Below are positions 1-7,462 of a stretch of DNA of 13,939 nucleotides, piece after piece. Source of the DNA: an uncultured Azospirillum sp. (GTDB taxonomy: Bacteria > Pseudomonadota > Alphaproteobacteria > RF32 > CAG-239). The notes beneath the pieces are model-generated. The model saw nothing but the letters and a program-made list of their open reading frames with translations, searched no databases and was not told the origin of the DNA. The translations under genes and the position numbers were made by a program. The stretch is taken from NCBI GenBank assembly GCA_900542055.1, contig UQMA01000033.1:1-13939 (forward strand), in the 5' to 3' direction. Positions within the stretch are counted from its first letter, which is position 1. Every line of letters starts with the position of its first letter.

Positions 1-34
1 CCGTCCGTATACGGCTGACAAAAGTCGCCGCGAA

Positions 35-412
35 TTACGCTGCCTTCGGGCGCTTGGCGCCGTACTTGGAACGGGACTGCTTACGATCCTTGACGCCCTG
101 GGTATCCAGAGAGCCGCGGACGATGTGATAACGCACACCCGGCAAGTCCTTCACACGGCCGCCGCGGATCAACACCACGGAGTGTTCCTGCAGGTTGTGG
201 CCTTCGCCGCCGATGTAGGAAATGACTTCAAAGCCGTTGGTCAAACGAACGCGAGCCACTTTACGCAACGCAGAGTTAGGTTTTTTAGGGGTTGTAGTGT
301 AAACCCTTGTGCAAACACCGCGTTTTTGTGGACAAGCTTTCAAGGCCGGGACCTTGTTTCTTTTCACTTTAGGTGTTCGTGATTTACGAATTAACTGACT
401 AATTGTAGGCAT
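35..412 (-). CDS. rpsL: 30S ribosomal protein S12
   Basis: S12 lies at the decoding centre of the small ribosomal subunit and is the classic streptomycin-resistance locus. The 125-residue product has the hallmark TTPKKPNSALRKVARV and GGRVKDLPGVRYHIVRG stretches and a basic SKYGAKRPK tail; the family usually has 123-125 residues. The lysines equivalent to E. coli K42 (in PKKPNSA) and K87 (in GRVKDLPG) are both present, so no common resistance change is seen. I start at the ATG ending at 412 because AAGGA lies 8 nt upstream; the GTG one codon earlier is too close. Downstream in most bacteria come rpsG and fusA, here outside the window. The gene is visibly much richer in G+C than its neighbours. 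Confidence 0.98.
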   Translation of the reverse strand: MPTISQLIRKSRTPKVKRNKVPALKACPQKRGVCTRVYTTTPKKPNSALRKVARVRLTNGFEVISYIGGEGHNLQEHSVVLIRGGRVKDLPGVRYHIVRGSLDTQGVKDRKQSRSKYGAKRPKAA

Positions 413-454
413 CACAAATTTCCTTATATAAAATTAACAACATAAAAACCGCTA

Positions 455-478
455 TTTCAAGTGGTAACCCACTCAAAA
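455..478 (-). promoter_or_regulatory. Hairpin in the rpsL leader
   Basis: In the mRNA leader, TTTTGAGTGG (478-469) can pair with CCACTTGAAA (464-455) around a GTTA loop. That makes a 10-bp stem with two G-U pairs, about 45-65 nt before the start codon. A second, imperfect hairpin lies at 511-526. Such structures would suit ribosomal-protein autoregulation, but this is inference and no U-run makes it a terminator. Confidence 0.35.
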
Positions 479-535
479 CACGGGAAAAACTCATATTTTT
501 CAACATTCTTGAGCCGCAAACGACTCATACGAATT

Positions 536-562
536 GAGCGCATACTAATGTTTTATGCGCTC
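536..562. promoter_or_regulatory. Perfect dyad over the rpsL promoter
   Basis: GAGCGCATA (536-544) and TATGCGCTC (554-562) form a perfect 9-bp inverted repeat around a 9-nt centre. It covers the -10 element and most of the spacer of the rpsL promoter. That placement is typical of a repressor operator. It could also act as a hairpin if transcribed from upstream. No regulator can be named from the sequence. Confidence 0.5.
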
Positions 563-570
563 CGAGTCAA
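542..570 (-). promoter_or_regulatory. rpsL promoter
   Basis: Read on the minus strand, TTGACT (565-570) and TAGTAT (542-547) are separated by exactly 17 nt, a good sigma-70-type promoter. Transcription would begin near 535, giving a leader of about 120 nt before rpsL. The site lies directly behind the end of the BPL_N-like gene, so rpsL is probably transcribed separately from it. Confidence 0.7.
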
Positions 571-613
571 TAGTTTTTTCTTGTTTTTATAAGATTTTAG
601 ACGATTTTAAAAC

Positions 614-1393
614 TCAACGTTCACACAAGCGGCATACAATCTTCTCAATCAGTTTTTTACGGCTTTCCTCGCCCTTTTCCAATTGAGCAGACAGCATTTC
701 AATCTGACGTTTATCTTCTTCTCCGCAGCCGACAAACCTTTTTAAGCTGTTTATTCCATCTTCAAAATGTACACCTGACAAAATTGCGGCTCCTTTTCCA
801 AACCGACGAAAAACTATTGCCGGCGGATTTTCAGACACATCGCCGTACGAAGCCAAGACCTCATGGTTTTCCATATTATGAATTTCGAATTTAGGCCCGC
901 CGTGATAAAAGACCGAATGTTTTTCGCCATCCTCGTTCCAAACAACAGAGGTTACCGCCAAAGAAGACGGCGTGCGAGAATAAGGATTTATTTTTAAATC
1001 TTTCTTCAAAGTTCCTACGGCATCAGCCTCAACCAAATTCAATCCATAATCTTCAACAACCGCCAAATTTGGAACATCTTCCTCAAAACGACAGCAACTG
1101 CTTGCATAGTAAGCTCCGGCACAAATTCCAAAATATACACCGCCGTTTTTCACATAATCACGGATTTTTTCATTTCCCTGATACCCTAGTTTTGTTCGGT
1201 ACGGAGTAGCCGCTCCCCCCGGCATAAAAAAAGCCAACACATTGCTGTTCAGGGCATTTCTTTTTAGAATTTCCGCCGCATCCGTCATTTCAACGGCAAC
1301 ATTTTGCCTATCGAAATTTTCTTTCAGCGTTCTGTACAAATTATTCACATCAGCGCAGCCGTAATCACGGTATATTAATATTTTTCTTTTCAT
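614..1393 (-). CDS. BPL_N-type glutamine-amidotransferase-like protein
   Basis: The 259-residue protein resembles the free-standing BPL_N domain, a class I glutamine-amidotransferase-like fold first named from the N-terminus of eukaryotic biotin-protein ligase. Visible marks are KILIYRDYG at the N-terminus, FMPGGAATPY (about 56-65), and the nucleophile-elbow motif GVYFGICAGAYY with Cys91. A GVHFED motif supplies a possible His209 partner. No biotin-ligase catalytic domain follows and no signal peptide is seen, so it is probably cytosolic; its substrate is unknown. The start lies 10 nt beyond the stop of the gene upstream (1404-3047), so the two form an operon, although no clear Shine-Dalgarno site precedes it. 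It ends with TGA, showing that TGA is a stop here. Confidence 0.75.
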   Translation of the reverse strand: MKRKILIYRDYGCADVNNLYRTLKENFDRQNVAVEMTDAAEILKRNALNSNVLAFFMPGGAATPYRTKLGYQGNEKIRDYVKNGGVYFGICAGAYYASSCCRFEEDVPNLAVVEDYGLNLVEADAVGTLKKDLKINPYSRTPSSLAVTSVVWNEDGEKHSVFYHGGPKFEIHNMENHEVLASYGDVSENPPAIVFRRFGKGAAILSGVHFEDGINSLKRFVGCGEEDKRQIEMLSAQLEKGEESRKKLIEKIVCRLCER

Positions 1394-1403
1394 TGGATAT
1401 ATA

Positions 1404-3047
1404 TTATTTTATGTCGTATTTTTTCAGCAGTTCTTCATTTTCTTTTTGCATTTTTTCAAGTTCTTTTTTGAACTGCTCATAATCGGCATCAGAAGAAATA
1501 TCATCGCCAAAATCCGCATTATTCACTTCCGAGACAGAAGGAACCGAACTAAAACGTTCTGCTATCAGCTCATTAAAATCATACTGAATTGCATCGGAAA
1601 CTTTTTTTCCGTTTAAGAAAACACCGGTTTTATCAAAAACGACTTTGATTTTATCTATTGTTTGTCCCTGCGCTTTTGTCCGTTTTGAAAAATCAACATA
1701 ATCTCTGAGCATTCCCAGCATACTTATTTTCATACAGGAATCCGGAATTTTATCCACAGCAGTTTTTCGTTCAGCTTCGCACTGTGCTTTATAGTCAGGA
1801 GCAATATTATCAAGGTTTACAAACGTTACATCCATATTACCGATAAGATAATTATCAGACATCTTTGCAGCAAGAAGCGATGTCATATCGGCATTTGAAA
1901 ATTTGAGAACTATTTTGGCTTTAAGTTCGGCAACTTTCAAAATATCAGCAACCGCTAAAGCCATATCTTTGTTAAGTTTATCCAAATCTACATCATCCAT
2001 AGACAAAATTTTTTCTTGAAACTCTTTATCTTCAAGTTTTTTATCATCAGGATTTTGCGCCAATTCGGCAATCTCATTAACATCGGCTATTTTTTGCGAT
2101 AAAGCCTGAAGTTTTTGCAAATCGCTCAAACGAATATTGTTTACAAGGTATTTTACTTTTATTTTTTGCAGATTCAAATCAGCCGCTTGTTCTGCTTTTA
2201 TATTATCAACCGTAATATCGGAACTCATTTTAAGTGTTTTATTTGTTTTGTCCTGTTCCGAACGAATTTCGCTATCCGTATTAAAAGAGATAGCATTGCC
2301 CAAAATTTCTAAACCGATGTTCTGCCCCTTGAACGAAGAAACAGAACTTTTGGCTGCAAATATATCGGAAAATAATTTTTGATAGTCATTGTCTTGCGGA
2401 TTGTCAAAAACAGTGGAAGTTTTTCCTTTGACAGATGAAACCTTAGCCGTAAGCATCATATTCTTATAATTTATTCCATCCATACTCCACGAAAGATTGT
2501 AAACCAAATCATTTCCCGAAGGAGCTATATCAGACAGCAAATTAAATGAAGATACGCCTACTTTTTGCTCTTTTAATCCTGTCTGAGGATCTGTTTCGGT
2601 CAAAACCAAATTTTTTCCCTGTATATTGCGCGAAACAACAGATTTCAACTTTGGAACATAATACAGTTCTTCCTGATAAGACACAGCATTCAGCCCTTGG
2701 ATACCGAAATATTGATAGGCCAACCCTTGAAGTCTGGATAAAGAATCAGTACCGACTTTATAGCGTGGAAAATCGTTATACTTTCCATCGGCAGTTATTT
2801 TCATTGTAACAGATGAAATTTTGCCTTTCTGTTCATGCATTTGCCATTTATCATCGAAAGTAACACCATAAGTTTCAATCTCCGGAAGCACAATCTGCAT
2901 ATTATCCGACGGTTCACCAAGTTCGGCTTTTCGGTCAAAATAGTTCAAAAGCTCTTTTTCAGCATCATTTTTTATACCGGCATCAGCGGTATTGCAAAAA
3001 CAAGCCGATAGCATAACTACTGTACTCAGAAGGCAATTTTTTTTCAT
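1404..3047 (-). CDS. Exported or lipoprotein DUF945 (YdgA)-like protein
   Basis: This 547-residue protein starts with a signal peptide. A short basic start (MKKN) and a hydrophobic run lead to LSAC, a possible lipobox with Cys16; TADA just after could instead be a signal-peptidase I site. The rest is polar and low in cysteine. It has beta-rich segments, a charged helical middle rich in Leu, Asp and Lys (about 285-375), and a late stretch (IDKIKVVFDKTGVFLNGKKV) like the end of YdgA/DUF945 proteins. It closes with a Glu/Lys-rich helix. The family assignment rests on overall pattern and is tentative; the function is unknown. GAGGA lies 7 nt before the ATG. It is the first gene of an operon with the BPL_N-like gene. 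Confidence 0.55.
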   Translation of the reverse strand: MKKNCLLSTVVMLSACFCNTADAGIKNDAEKELLNYFDRKAELGEPSDNMQIVLPEIETYGVTFDDKWQMHEQKGKISSVTMKITADGKYNDFPRYKVGTDSLSRLQGLAYQYFGIQGLNAVSYQEELYYVPKLKSVVSRNIQGKNLVLTETDPQTGLKEQKVGVSSFNLLSDIAPSGNDLVYNLSWSMDGINYKNMMLTAKVSSVKGKTSTVFDNPQDNDYQKLFSDIFAAKSSVSSFKGQNIGLEILGNAISFNTDSEIRSEQDKTNKTLKMSSDITVDNIKAEQAADLNLQKIKVKYLVNNIRLSDLQKLQALSQKIADVNEIAELAQNPDDKKLEDKEFQEKILSMDDVDLDKLNKDMALAVADILKVAELKAKIVLKFSNADMTSLLAAKMSDNYLIGNMDVTFVNLDNIAPDYKAQCEAERKTAVDKIPDSCMKISMLGMLRDYVDFSKRTKAQGQTIDKIKVVFDKTGVFLNGKKVSDAIQYDFNELIAERFSSVPSVSEVNNADFGDDISSDADYEQFKKELEKMQKENEELLKKYDIK

Positions 3048-3079
3048 AATTTGTTCCTCAGATAATTTAAGATATAAAT

Positions 3080-3107
3080 ATTATAGGTTTATAAAGTTAA
3101 TATACAA
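3080..3107 (-). promoter_or_regulatory. Promoter of the exported-protein/BPL_N operon
   Basis: On the minus strand, TTGTAT (3102-3107), a 16-nt spacer and a perfect TATAAT (3080-3085) precede the gene at 3047. Start of transcription would be near 3073, leaving a leader of about 25 nt that carries the GAGGA ribosome binding site. Confidence 0.6.
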
Positions 3108-3143
3108 GCTTTTTTTGCTATGTTAAATTTGACAAAAAATAGC

Positions 3144-3172
3144 TTGCTTTCAAATGCAAACCGTGCTATAAA
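3144..3172 (+). promoter_or_regulatory. Promoter of the kdsD-lpt operon
   Basis: TTGCTT (3144-3149), 17 nt, then TATAAA (3167-3172) sit about 70 nt before kdsD, facing away from the minus-strand promoter at 3080-3107. A perfect TTGACA at 3129-3134 lies 32 nt from this -10 box, too far to pair with it, so the weaker TTGCTT is preferred. Confidence 0.5.
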
Positions 3173-3239
3173 ATTAGGCGTAAAAAAGTGAAACATTATG
3201 ATGTTTGGTCAACATTTTTAACAATATTCGGAAAAACTT

Positions 3240-4271
3240 ATGACACAAAATAAAGATTTAGAGTCTGCCTATCACACTATCGAAAAAGAAATCGAAGCCC
3301 TTAATATCATGAAATCAGAATTAGACGAATCTCTGACAAAAGCTTTGGACATGCTGCAAGCAACCAAAGGACGCGTTATTGTTACCGGTATGGGCAAATC
3401 AGGTCACATCGGCAGAAAAATTGCCGCCACAATGGCCTCGACAGGAACACCTGCATTTTTCGTTCATCCAGCAGAAGCCAGCCATGGTGACTTGGGCATG
3501 CTGACAATTGACGACACTGTATTGGCAATTTCAAACAGTGGTGAATCAAAAGAACTTTCTGATATTTTGCTTTATTGCAAAAGGTATGGTATTTCACTTA
3601 TTGCAATGACCAAAAATCCGAACAGCACTTTAGGCAAAGCCAGTGATATTCTTCTTAAATTGCCGAATGACGGCGAAGCTTGTCCGCTAGGATTAGCTCC
3701 CACCTCTTCTACCACTGCGACTTTGGTTTTGGGTGATATTCTAGCCATTGCTTTACTGGAACGCAAAGGTTTTTCGATTAATGATTACAAACAGCGCCAT
3801 CCAGGCGGAAAATTGGGAGCTATTCTGCAAAAAGTTTCTGATTTAATGCATACCGGCAATGAAATTCCATTGGTCGGCGAAAACGCCAATATGCGGCAGA
3901 TTATTGTAACTATGTCTGCAAAAATGTTAGGATGCGTTGGTATTGTAAATCAAAACGGCGAATTGACTGGAATGATTACAGATGGCGATTTGCGCCGCGC
4001 TATGGTAAACTCAACCGATGACGAGCTTTTTAAGAAAAAGGCCTCTGAAATCATGACAAAAAATCCTAAAGTCACAACTGCTGATGTTTTGGTTGCTGAA
4101 GTTGTAAATTTAATGAACTCAAAAAGCATTACTCAGCTTTTTGTTGTCGAAGGCAAGAAACCAATCGGCGTTATCCACTTGCATGACTGCTTGCGCGCCG
4201 GTTTTACAATTGAAGACAAAGATGTTCCGTTTGCACCGGCAAATTATAATAACATCGACAGAGTGGCTTAG
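3240..4271 (+). CDS. kdsD: D-arabinose 5-phosphate isomerase (KdsD/KpsF type)
   Basis: The enzyme interconverts D-ribulose 5-phosphate and D-arabinose 5-phosphate, the first step toward Kdo, the inner-core sugar of LPS. The 343-residue length is close to E. coli KdsD. An SIS domain spans about 45-175, with GRVIVTGMGKSGHIGRKIA, the FFVHPAEASHGDLGM motif and ISNSGESKEL, followed by the RHPGGKLG signature (about 187-193). Two CBS domains follow (about 201-258 and 270-325), probably regulatory. The ATG at 3240 has only a weak upstream purine stretch. It leads the LPS operon, and its stop codon abuts the GTG start of the next gene. kdsC, the Kdo-8-phosphate phosphatase gene that often sits next to it, is absent here. 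Confidence 0.95.
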   Translation: MTQNKDLESAYHTIEKEIEALNIMKSELDESLTKALDMLQATKGRVIVTGMGKSGHIGRKIAATMASTGTPAFFVHPAEASHGDLGMLTIDDTVLAISNSGESKELSDILLYCKRYGISLIAMTKNPNSTLGKASDILLKLPNDGEACPLGLAPTSSTTATLVLGDILAIALLERKGFSINDYKQRHPGGKLGAILQKVSDLMHTGNEIPLVGENANMRQIIVTMSAKMLGCVGIVNQNGELTGMITDGDLRRAMVNSTDDELFKKKASEIMTKNPKVTTADVLVAEVVNLMNSKSITQLFVVEGKKPIGVIHLHDCLRAGFTIEDKDVPFAPANYNNIDRVA

Positions 4272-5465
4272 GTGTTTGATTTAAAAAATTTAGATCGTCT
4301 TTTCAACGACAATAGCCTGAACAAAAAACTCAGCGCTAATGAGTTTGCTTTGTTAAAACAACGAAAAATAGCGCGTTTAATAAAAATAGGCTTTCCCGCT
4401 ATTTCAGCTGCTCTTATCGGCGTGTTGGCTATTTTGCCCAGCTTGCAGGAACGGAACGATTTTTCCATACAAATTTCAAAACCAACACGGCAGGAGCTAG
4501 AAAAACTGCATATGGAAAATACAGTTTTATATGTTACAGACAAAGCCAACCGAGTAAATAGCATTACTGCCGAAAATATTGATGAAACAGCTCCACGGTC
4601 GCAATTGGTGAAAATAAACAATCCGAAAGGAAAATTTCCGACTTCGGATGATACTTGGATTGATGTAACGGCGCCTTACGGTTTTTATGATCAAAACAGT
4701 AAAAAAATTTCACTTAAAGAAGATGTTACCGCCGTTTACAGTGACGGCACAACCGCCCGCACCTCTGAGATGTTTTATGATTCACAGGCGGCAAAAGCCT
4801 ACGGGAATCAACCTGTAAGGGTTCAAGGCACGGCAGGAACATTAAACGCGGAAGGTTTTGAATATTATACAGACAGTGAAAAAGCTGTTTTTTTAGGAAA
4901 AGCCGTAATAAATGCAGCTGATAGTGCACTCGGTGCAAAAACAGATATTTTTGCTGACAAAAAAATCGAATTTTATCGTTCCGAACAAAAAATGATTGCT
5001 ATCGGAAATGCCTTAATCATCAGGCAGGGCATGACCGTAAAAGGCGAAATTTTGACTGCGGTTTTCGCCAAAAGCGACAATGGGAAAAATCAAATTTCAG
5101 ACTTTGAGGGACATGGAAATGTGTCTGTTGACAACGGAAAAAACAAAGTTTATGCAGACAATTTAAAAACTTTCTTCAAAAAAAACAATAAAGATCAAAA
5201 CAACATTATTGATCGGATTGAAATGTCCGGACACGTAAAAACCAAAACAAACGACGGCGAAGTTTATGCCGACAAAGGCGTTTATTATCCGCAAAGCGCA
5301 GTAGTCAAACTCAGCGGAAACGTTATTATTGTTAAAAACGGAAACAAAATGCAAAGTTCTAATGCCGAAACCAATTTGAATACTGGAATTACAAAAATCG
5401 GCAACAATGGCAAAAACAGAGTTTCCGGCATCATTTACGAAGACAGTCTGTCAAAAGAAAAATAA
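4272..5465 (+). CDS. LptC-LptA fusion, LPS export bridge protein
   Basis: At 397 residues this is about the combined length of LptC and LptA, and both are recognisable in one open frame. Residues 1-35 are a basic cytoplasmic tail and 36-58 a transmembrane helix. Residues about 75-212 match LptC, including WIDVTAPYGFYD and the GTAGTLNAEGFEYY turn. Residues about 218-378 match the OstA/LptA beta-jellyroll: FADKKIEFYRSEQK, IIRQGMTVKGE and LSGNVIIVKNG. No second signal peptide lies between them, so LptA would stay tethered to the inner membrane. In other bacteria LptC takes LPS from LptBFG and hands it to separate LptA, which spans the periplasm to LptD. The GTG start at 4272 directly follows the kdsD stop, suggesting translational coupling. 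lptB follows 21 nt later. Confidence 0.85.
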   Translation: MFDLKNLDRLFNDNSLNKKLSANEFALLKQRKIARLIKIGFPAISAALIGVLAILPSLQERNDFSIQISKPTRQELEKLHMENTVLYVTDKANRVNSITAENIDETAPRSQLVKINNPKGKFPTSDDTWIDVTAPYGFYDQNSKKISLKEDVTAVYSDGTTARTSEMFYDSQAAKAYGNQPVRVQGTAGTLNAEGFEYYTDSEKAVFLGKAVINAADSALGAKTDIFADKKIEFYRSEQKMIAIGNALIIRQGMTVKGEILTAVFAKSDNGKNQISDFEGHGNVSVDNGKNKVYADNLKTFFKKNNKDQNNIIDRIEMSGHVKTKTNDGEVYADKGVYYPQSAVVKLSGNVIIVKNGNKMQSSNAETNLNTGITKIGNNGKNRVSGIIYEDSLSKEK

Positions 5466-5486
5466 AAGCAACGAAAGCGAGTTTTT

Positions 5487-6227
5487 ATGTTTGATAAAAA
5501 GCAAAATTCAATTCTGGAAGTTTTCAACATCGGTAAAAAATATAAAAACAGACCGGTGCTTCGCAATGTTTCATTGCATGTAAAACGAGGCGAAGCTGTA
5601 GGATTGCTTGGCCCTAACGGCGCAGGAAAGACAACTTGCTTTTATTGTGTAACGGGTTTAATCACTCCCGACTATGGTGACGTGCATATTGATGGCCAAG
5701 ACATAACCTGCTTGCCCATGTATCGGCGCGCTCAAATGGGCATCGGCTATCTTCCGCAAGAAGCGTCTATTTTCCGCAGCCTCAGTGTTGAAGATAATAT
5801 TAAGGCTATTTTGGAAATTGTTATCGACAATGAAGACCAACGAGAAAATATGTTAGAAGAATTATTGTCGGAATTTTCAATTGCACACTTGCGTAAATCA
5901 CCCGCTATGGCCTTATCCGGCGGCGAGCGGCGCAGATTGGAAATCGCGCGCGCGTTGGCCAGTCAGCCGAATTTTATTTTGCTTGATGAACCGCTTGCCG
6001 GAATTGACCCTATTGCCGTCGGTGAAATCCGTAATCTGGTTTCACAATTAAAACACCGCGGATTAGGCGTTTTAATCACCGACCATAATGTTCGCGAAAC
6101 ATTAGATATTACCGACAGAGCATATATTTTACACGGCGGAACCGTTTTGATGGAAGGCTCTCCTGAAGAAATTGTTTCCAATGAAGAAGTGCGTCGCGTA
6201 TACCTCGGCGATAATTTTTCAATGTAA
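5487..6227 (+). CDS. lptB: LPS export ABC transporter ATPase LptB
   Basis: This cytoplasmic ATPase powers the LptB2FG complex that extracts LPS from the inner membrane. All ABC motifs are intact: Walker A GPNGAGKT (42-49), Q-loop Gln91 in YLPQEASIFR, signature LSGGE (143-147), Walker B FILLDE (163-168), and switch His200 in ITDHNVRE. The phrase GIGYLPQEASIFRSLSVEDNI and the YLGDNF end are typical of LptB rather than of amino-acid transporters. The length, 246, is usual. The start codon lies 21 nt after the LptC-LptA fusion gene, with a modest GCGAG site before it. The partners LptF, LptG and LptD are not in the window. Confidence 0.96.
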   Translation: MFDKKQNSILEVFNIGKKYKNRPVLRNVSLHVKRGEAVGLLGPNGAGKTTCFYCVTGLITPDYGDVHIDGQDITCLPMYRRAQMGIGYLPQEASIFRSLSVEDNIKAILEIVIDNEDQRENMLEELLSEFSIAHLRKSPAMALSGGERRRLEIARALASQPNFILLDEPLAGIDPIAVGEIRNLVSQLKHRGLGVLITDHNVRETLDITDRAYILHGGTVLMEGSPEEIVSNEEVRRVYLGDNFSM

Positions 6228-6265
6228 TTTAACTTTTTTTTAAGTGAATTAGTCCAAAACTGCTA

Positions 6266-6293
6266 TTGAATTCTCTGAAAATAATGATACACT
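6266..6293 (+). promoter_or_regulatory. Candidate promoter for hpf-ptsN
   Basis: TTGAAT (6266-6271), 16 nt, then TACACT (6288-6293), just downstream of lptB. Start of transcription would be near 6300, about 40 nt before hpf. It would allow hpf-ptsN to be expressed apart from the LPS genes, in the gap where rpoN is usually found. Confidence 0.45.
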
Positions 6294-6338
6294 GAGAGTT
6301 CTAAGTTTATAGTTATAATCATTTTGCAAGGAAACACT

Positions 6339-6905
6339 ATGAAAATTACATTTACAGGCAAACAGGTCGATATCAGCGACAGACTGCGTGCTCATATTGA
6401 AGAAAACGTATTGAATGCAGTAACAAAATATTTCAGCGATCCAATCGGCTGCAATGTTGCTTTTTCAAAGGAAGGCGATGATTTTTCGGCAGAAGTTACT
6501 GTTCATCCTGCAAAAAACATTGTCTTGAAAGGCACAGGCATCGGCAGTGATCCTTATACAGCTTTTGACAATGCAAATTCTCACATTGTTGTTCGTTTGA
6601 GCAAACATAAAAACCGTTTGAAAGACCATAAGAGCAAAACCGGCTTGGCAGAATTGGCCAGCGAAGCTGTATTTCCTGTTATTGAAACAGAAGATGAAAT
6701 GGACATTGATGTTAATGCTCCTTTGACAATTGCCGAAACAGGAGCCAATATTCCTGTCTGCTCAGTAAGCGAAGCCGTTATGTATATGGACTTGGCAAAC
6801 GAATGTGCTTTGATGTTCAGAAATGCTACCAATAACCATATCAGCATGGTATATCGCCGTAAAGATGGCAATATCGGTTGGGTTGAACCTAAAGCCGACA
6901 AATAG
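6339..6905 (+). CDS. hpf: Ribosome hibernation-promoting factor, long form
   Basis: HPF binds the 30S decoding region and, in its long form, pairs ribosomes into inactive 100S dimers during slow growth. The 188-residue product has the N-terminal S30AE domain (about 1-100, with MKITFTGKQVDISDRLRAHI and AEVTVHP). An acidic linker follows, then the C-terminal dimerisation domain (about 140-186, with SEAVMYMDLANECALMF and YRRKDGNIGWVEPK). That second domain makes it the long type. I start at ATG 6339 because AAGGA lies 6-7 nt before it; a TTG five codons earlier would leave no ribosome site. ptsN follows directly, as in many proteobacteria. Confidence 0.95.
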   Translation: MKITFTGKQVDISDRLRAHIEENVLNAVTKYFSDPIGCNVAFSKEGDDFSAEVTVHPAKNIVLKGTGIGSDPYTAFDNANSHIVVRLSKHKNRLKDHKSKTGLAELASEAVFPVIETEDEMDIDVNAPLTIAETGANIPVCSVSEAVMYMDLANECALMFRNATNNHISMVYRRKDGNIGWVEPKADK

Positions 6906-6919
6906 TCAGGATGGTACTG

Positions 6920-7363
6920 ATGAAAATATCCGATATTTTAAATTCTGCCGATGTTCTTGTTATTGACGATAACGTTTCAAAGCGTCAGCTTTTGGAAATA
7001 TTGTCGGAACAAGCAGCTAAAAGTTCTAATGTCGACGCCAGAACTTTGTTTGACATTGTACTTGAAAGAGAAAACTTGGGAACAACAGCTTTTGGAAAAG
7101 GCACAGCTTTGCCTCATGGACGTGTTCCAGAATTGAAAGCTACGCAAGCTGTTTTTGCAAAAGTCAAAAACGGTGCTGATTTTGAAGCTGCTGACGGACA
7201 GAAAGTCGATTTGGTTTTCATGTTGCTTTCACCTGAAAACAGCGGTGCCGATCATTTAACGGCATTGGCTGCAATTTCCAAAATTCTCAAAGATGAAGAA
7301 CTTTGTGCTAAGTTGCGTAAAGCATCGGATACGAAACATATATATGCTCTTTTAACTGCATAA
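6920..7363 (+). CDS. ptsN: Nitrogen PTS enzyme IIA (EIIA-Ntr)
   Basis: EIIA-Ntr is the last phospho-acceptor of the regulatory nitrogen phosphotransfer chain (PtsP, NPr, PtsN). It controls other proteins rather than importing sugar. The product has 147 residues with the PTS IIA type 2 fold. The phosphorylated histidine is His66 in GTALPHGRVPEL, preceded by LERENLGTTAFGKG. I prefer ATG 6920, which has AGGA 8 nt upstream; the ATG at 6911 overlaps that site. It starts 14 nt after the hpf stop, so the two genes are co-transcribed, and a strong terminator follows. PtsP and NPr are not in the window, and neither is rpoN. Confidence 0.95.
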   Translation: MKISDILNSADVLVIDDNVSKRQLLEILSEQAAKSSNVDARTLFDIVLERENLGTTAFGKGTALPHGRVPELKATQAVFAKVKNGADFEAADGQKVDLVFMLLSPENSGADHLTALAAISKILKDEELCAKLRKASDTKHIYALLTA

Positions 7364-7383
7364 TATCGGACAAATGTTATTTG

Positions 7384-7415
7384 AAAAAGCCGTTGTTATT
7401 TTCAACGGCTTTTTT
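7384..7415 (+). terminator. Terminator after ptsN
   Basis: A 12-bp perfect stem (AAAAAGCCGTTG at 7384-7395 with CAACGGCTTTTT at 7403-7414) closes a 7-nt loop and runs into a T-tract, about 20 nt after the ptsN stop. The A-run on the left arm could give some termination in the other direction as well. Confidence 0.9.
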
Positions 7416-7462
7416 GATATTTAAACAAAATTATTTAGCTTTCTATTTTGATTATATTTTCC

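Noticed and set aside
5..14. CCGTATACGG palindrome at the window edge
   Set aside because: It is a perfect 10-bp palindrome, but too short and too close to the edge to judge, and it has no T-run to make a terminator.
125..382. Plus-strand open frame opposite rpsL
   Set aside because: It is a shadow of the rpsL coding sequence, with no ribosome site and no recognisable product.
3129..3172. TTGACA at 3129-3134 as the -35 box for kdsD
   Set aside because: The spacing to TATAAA is 32 nt; TTGCTT at 17 nt fits better.
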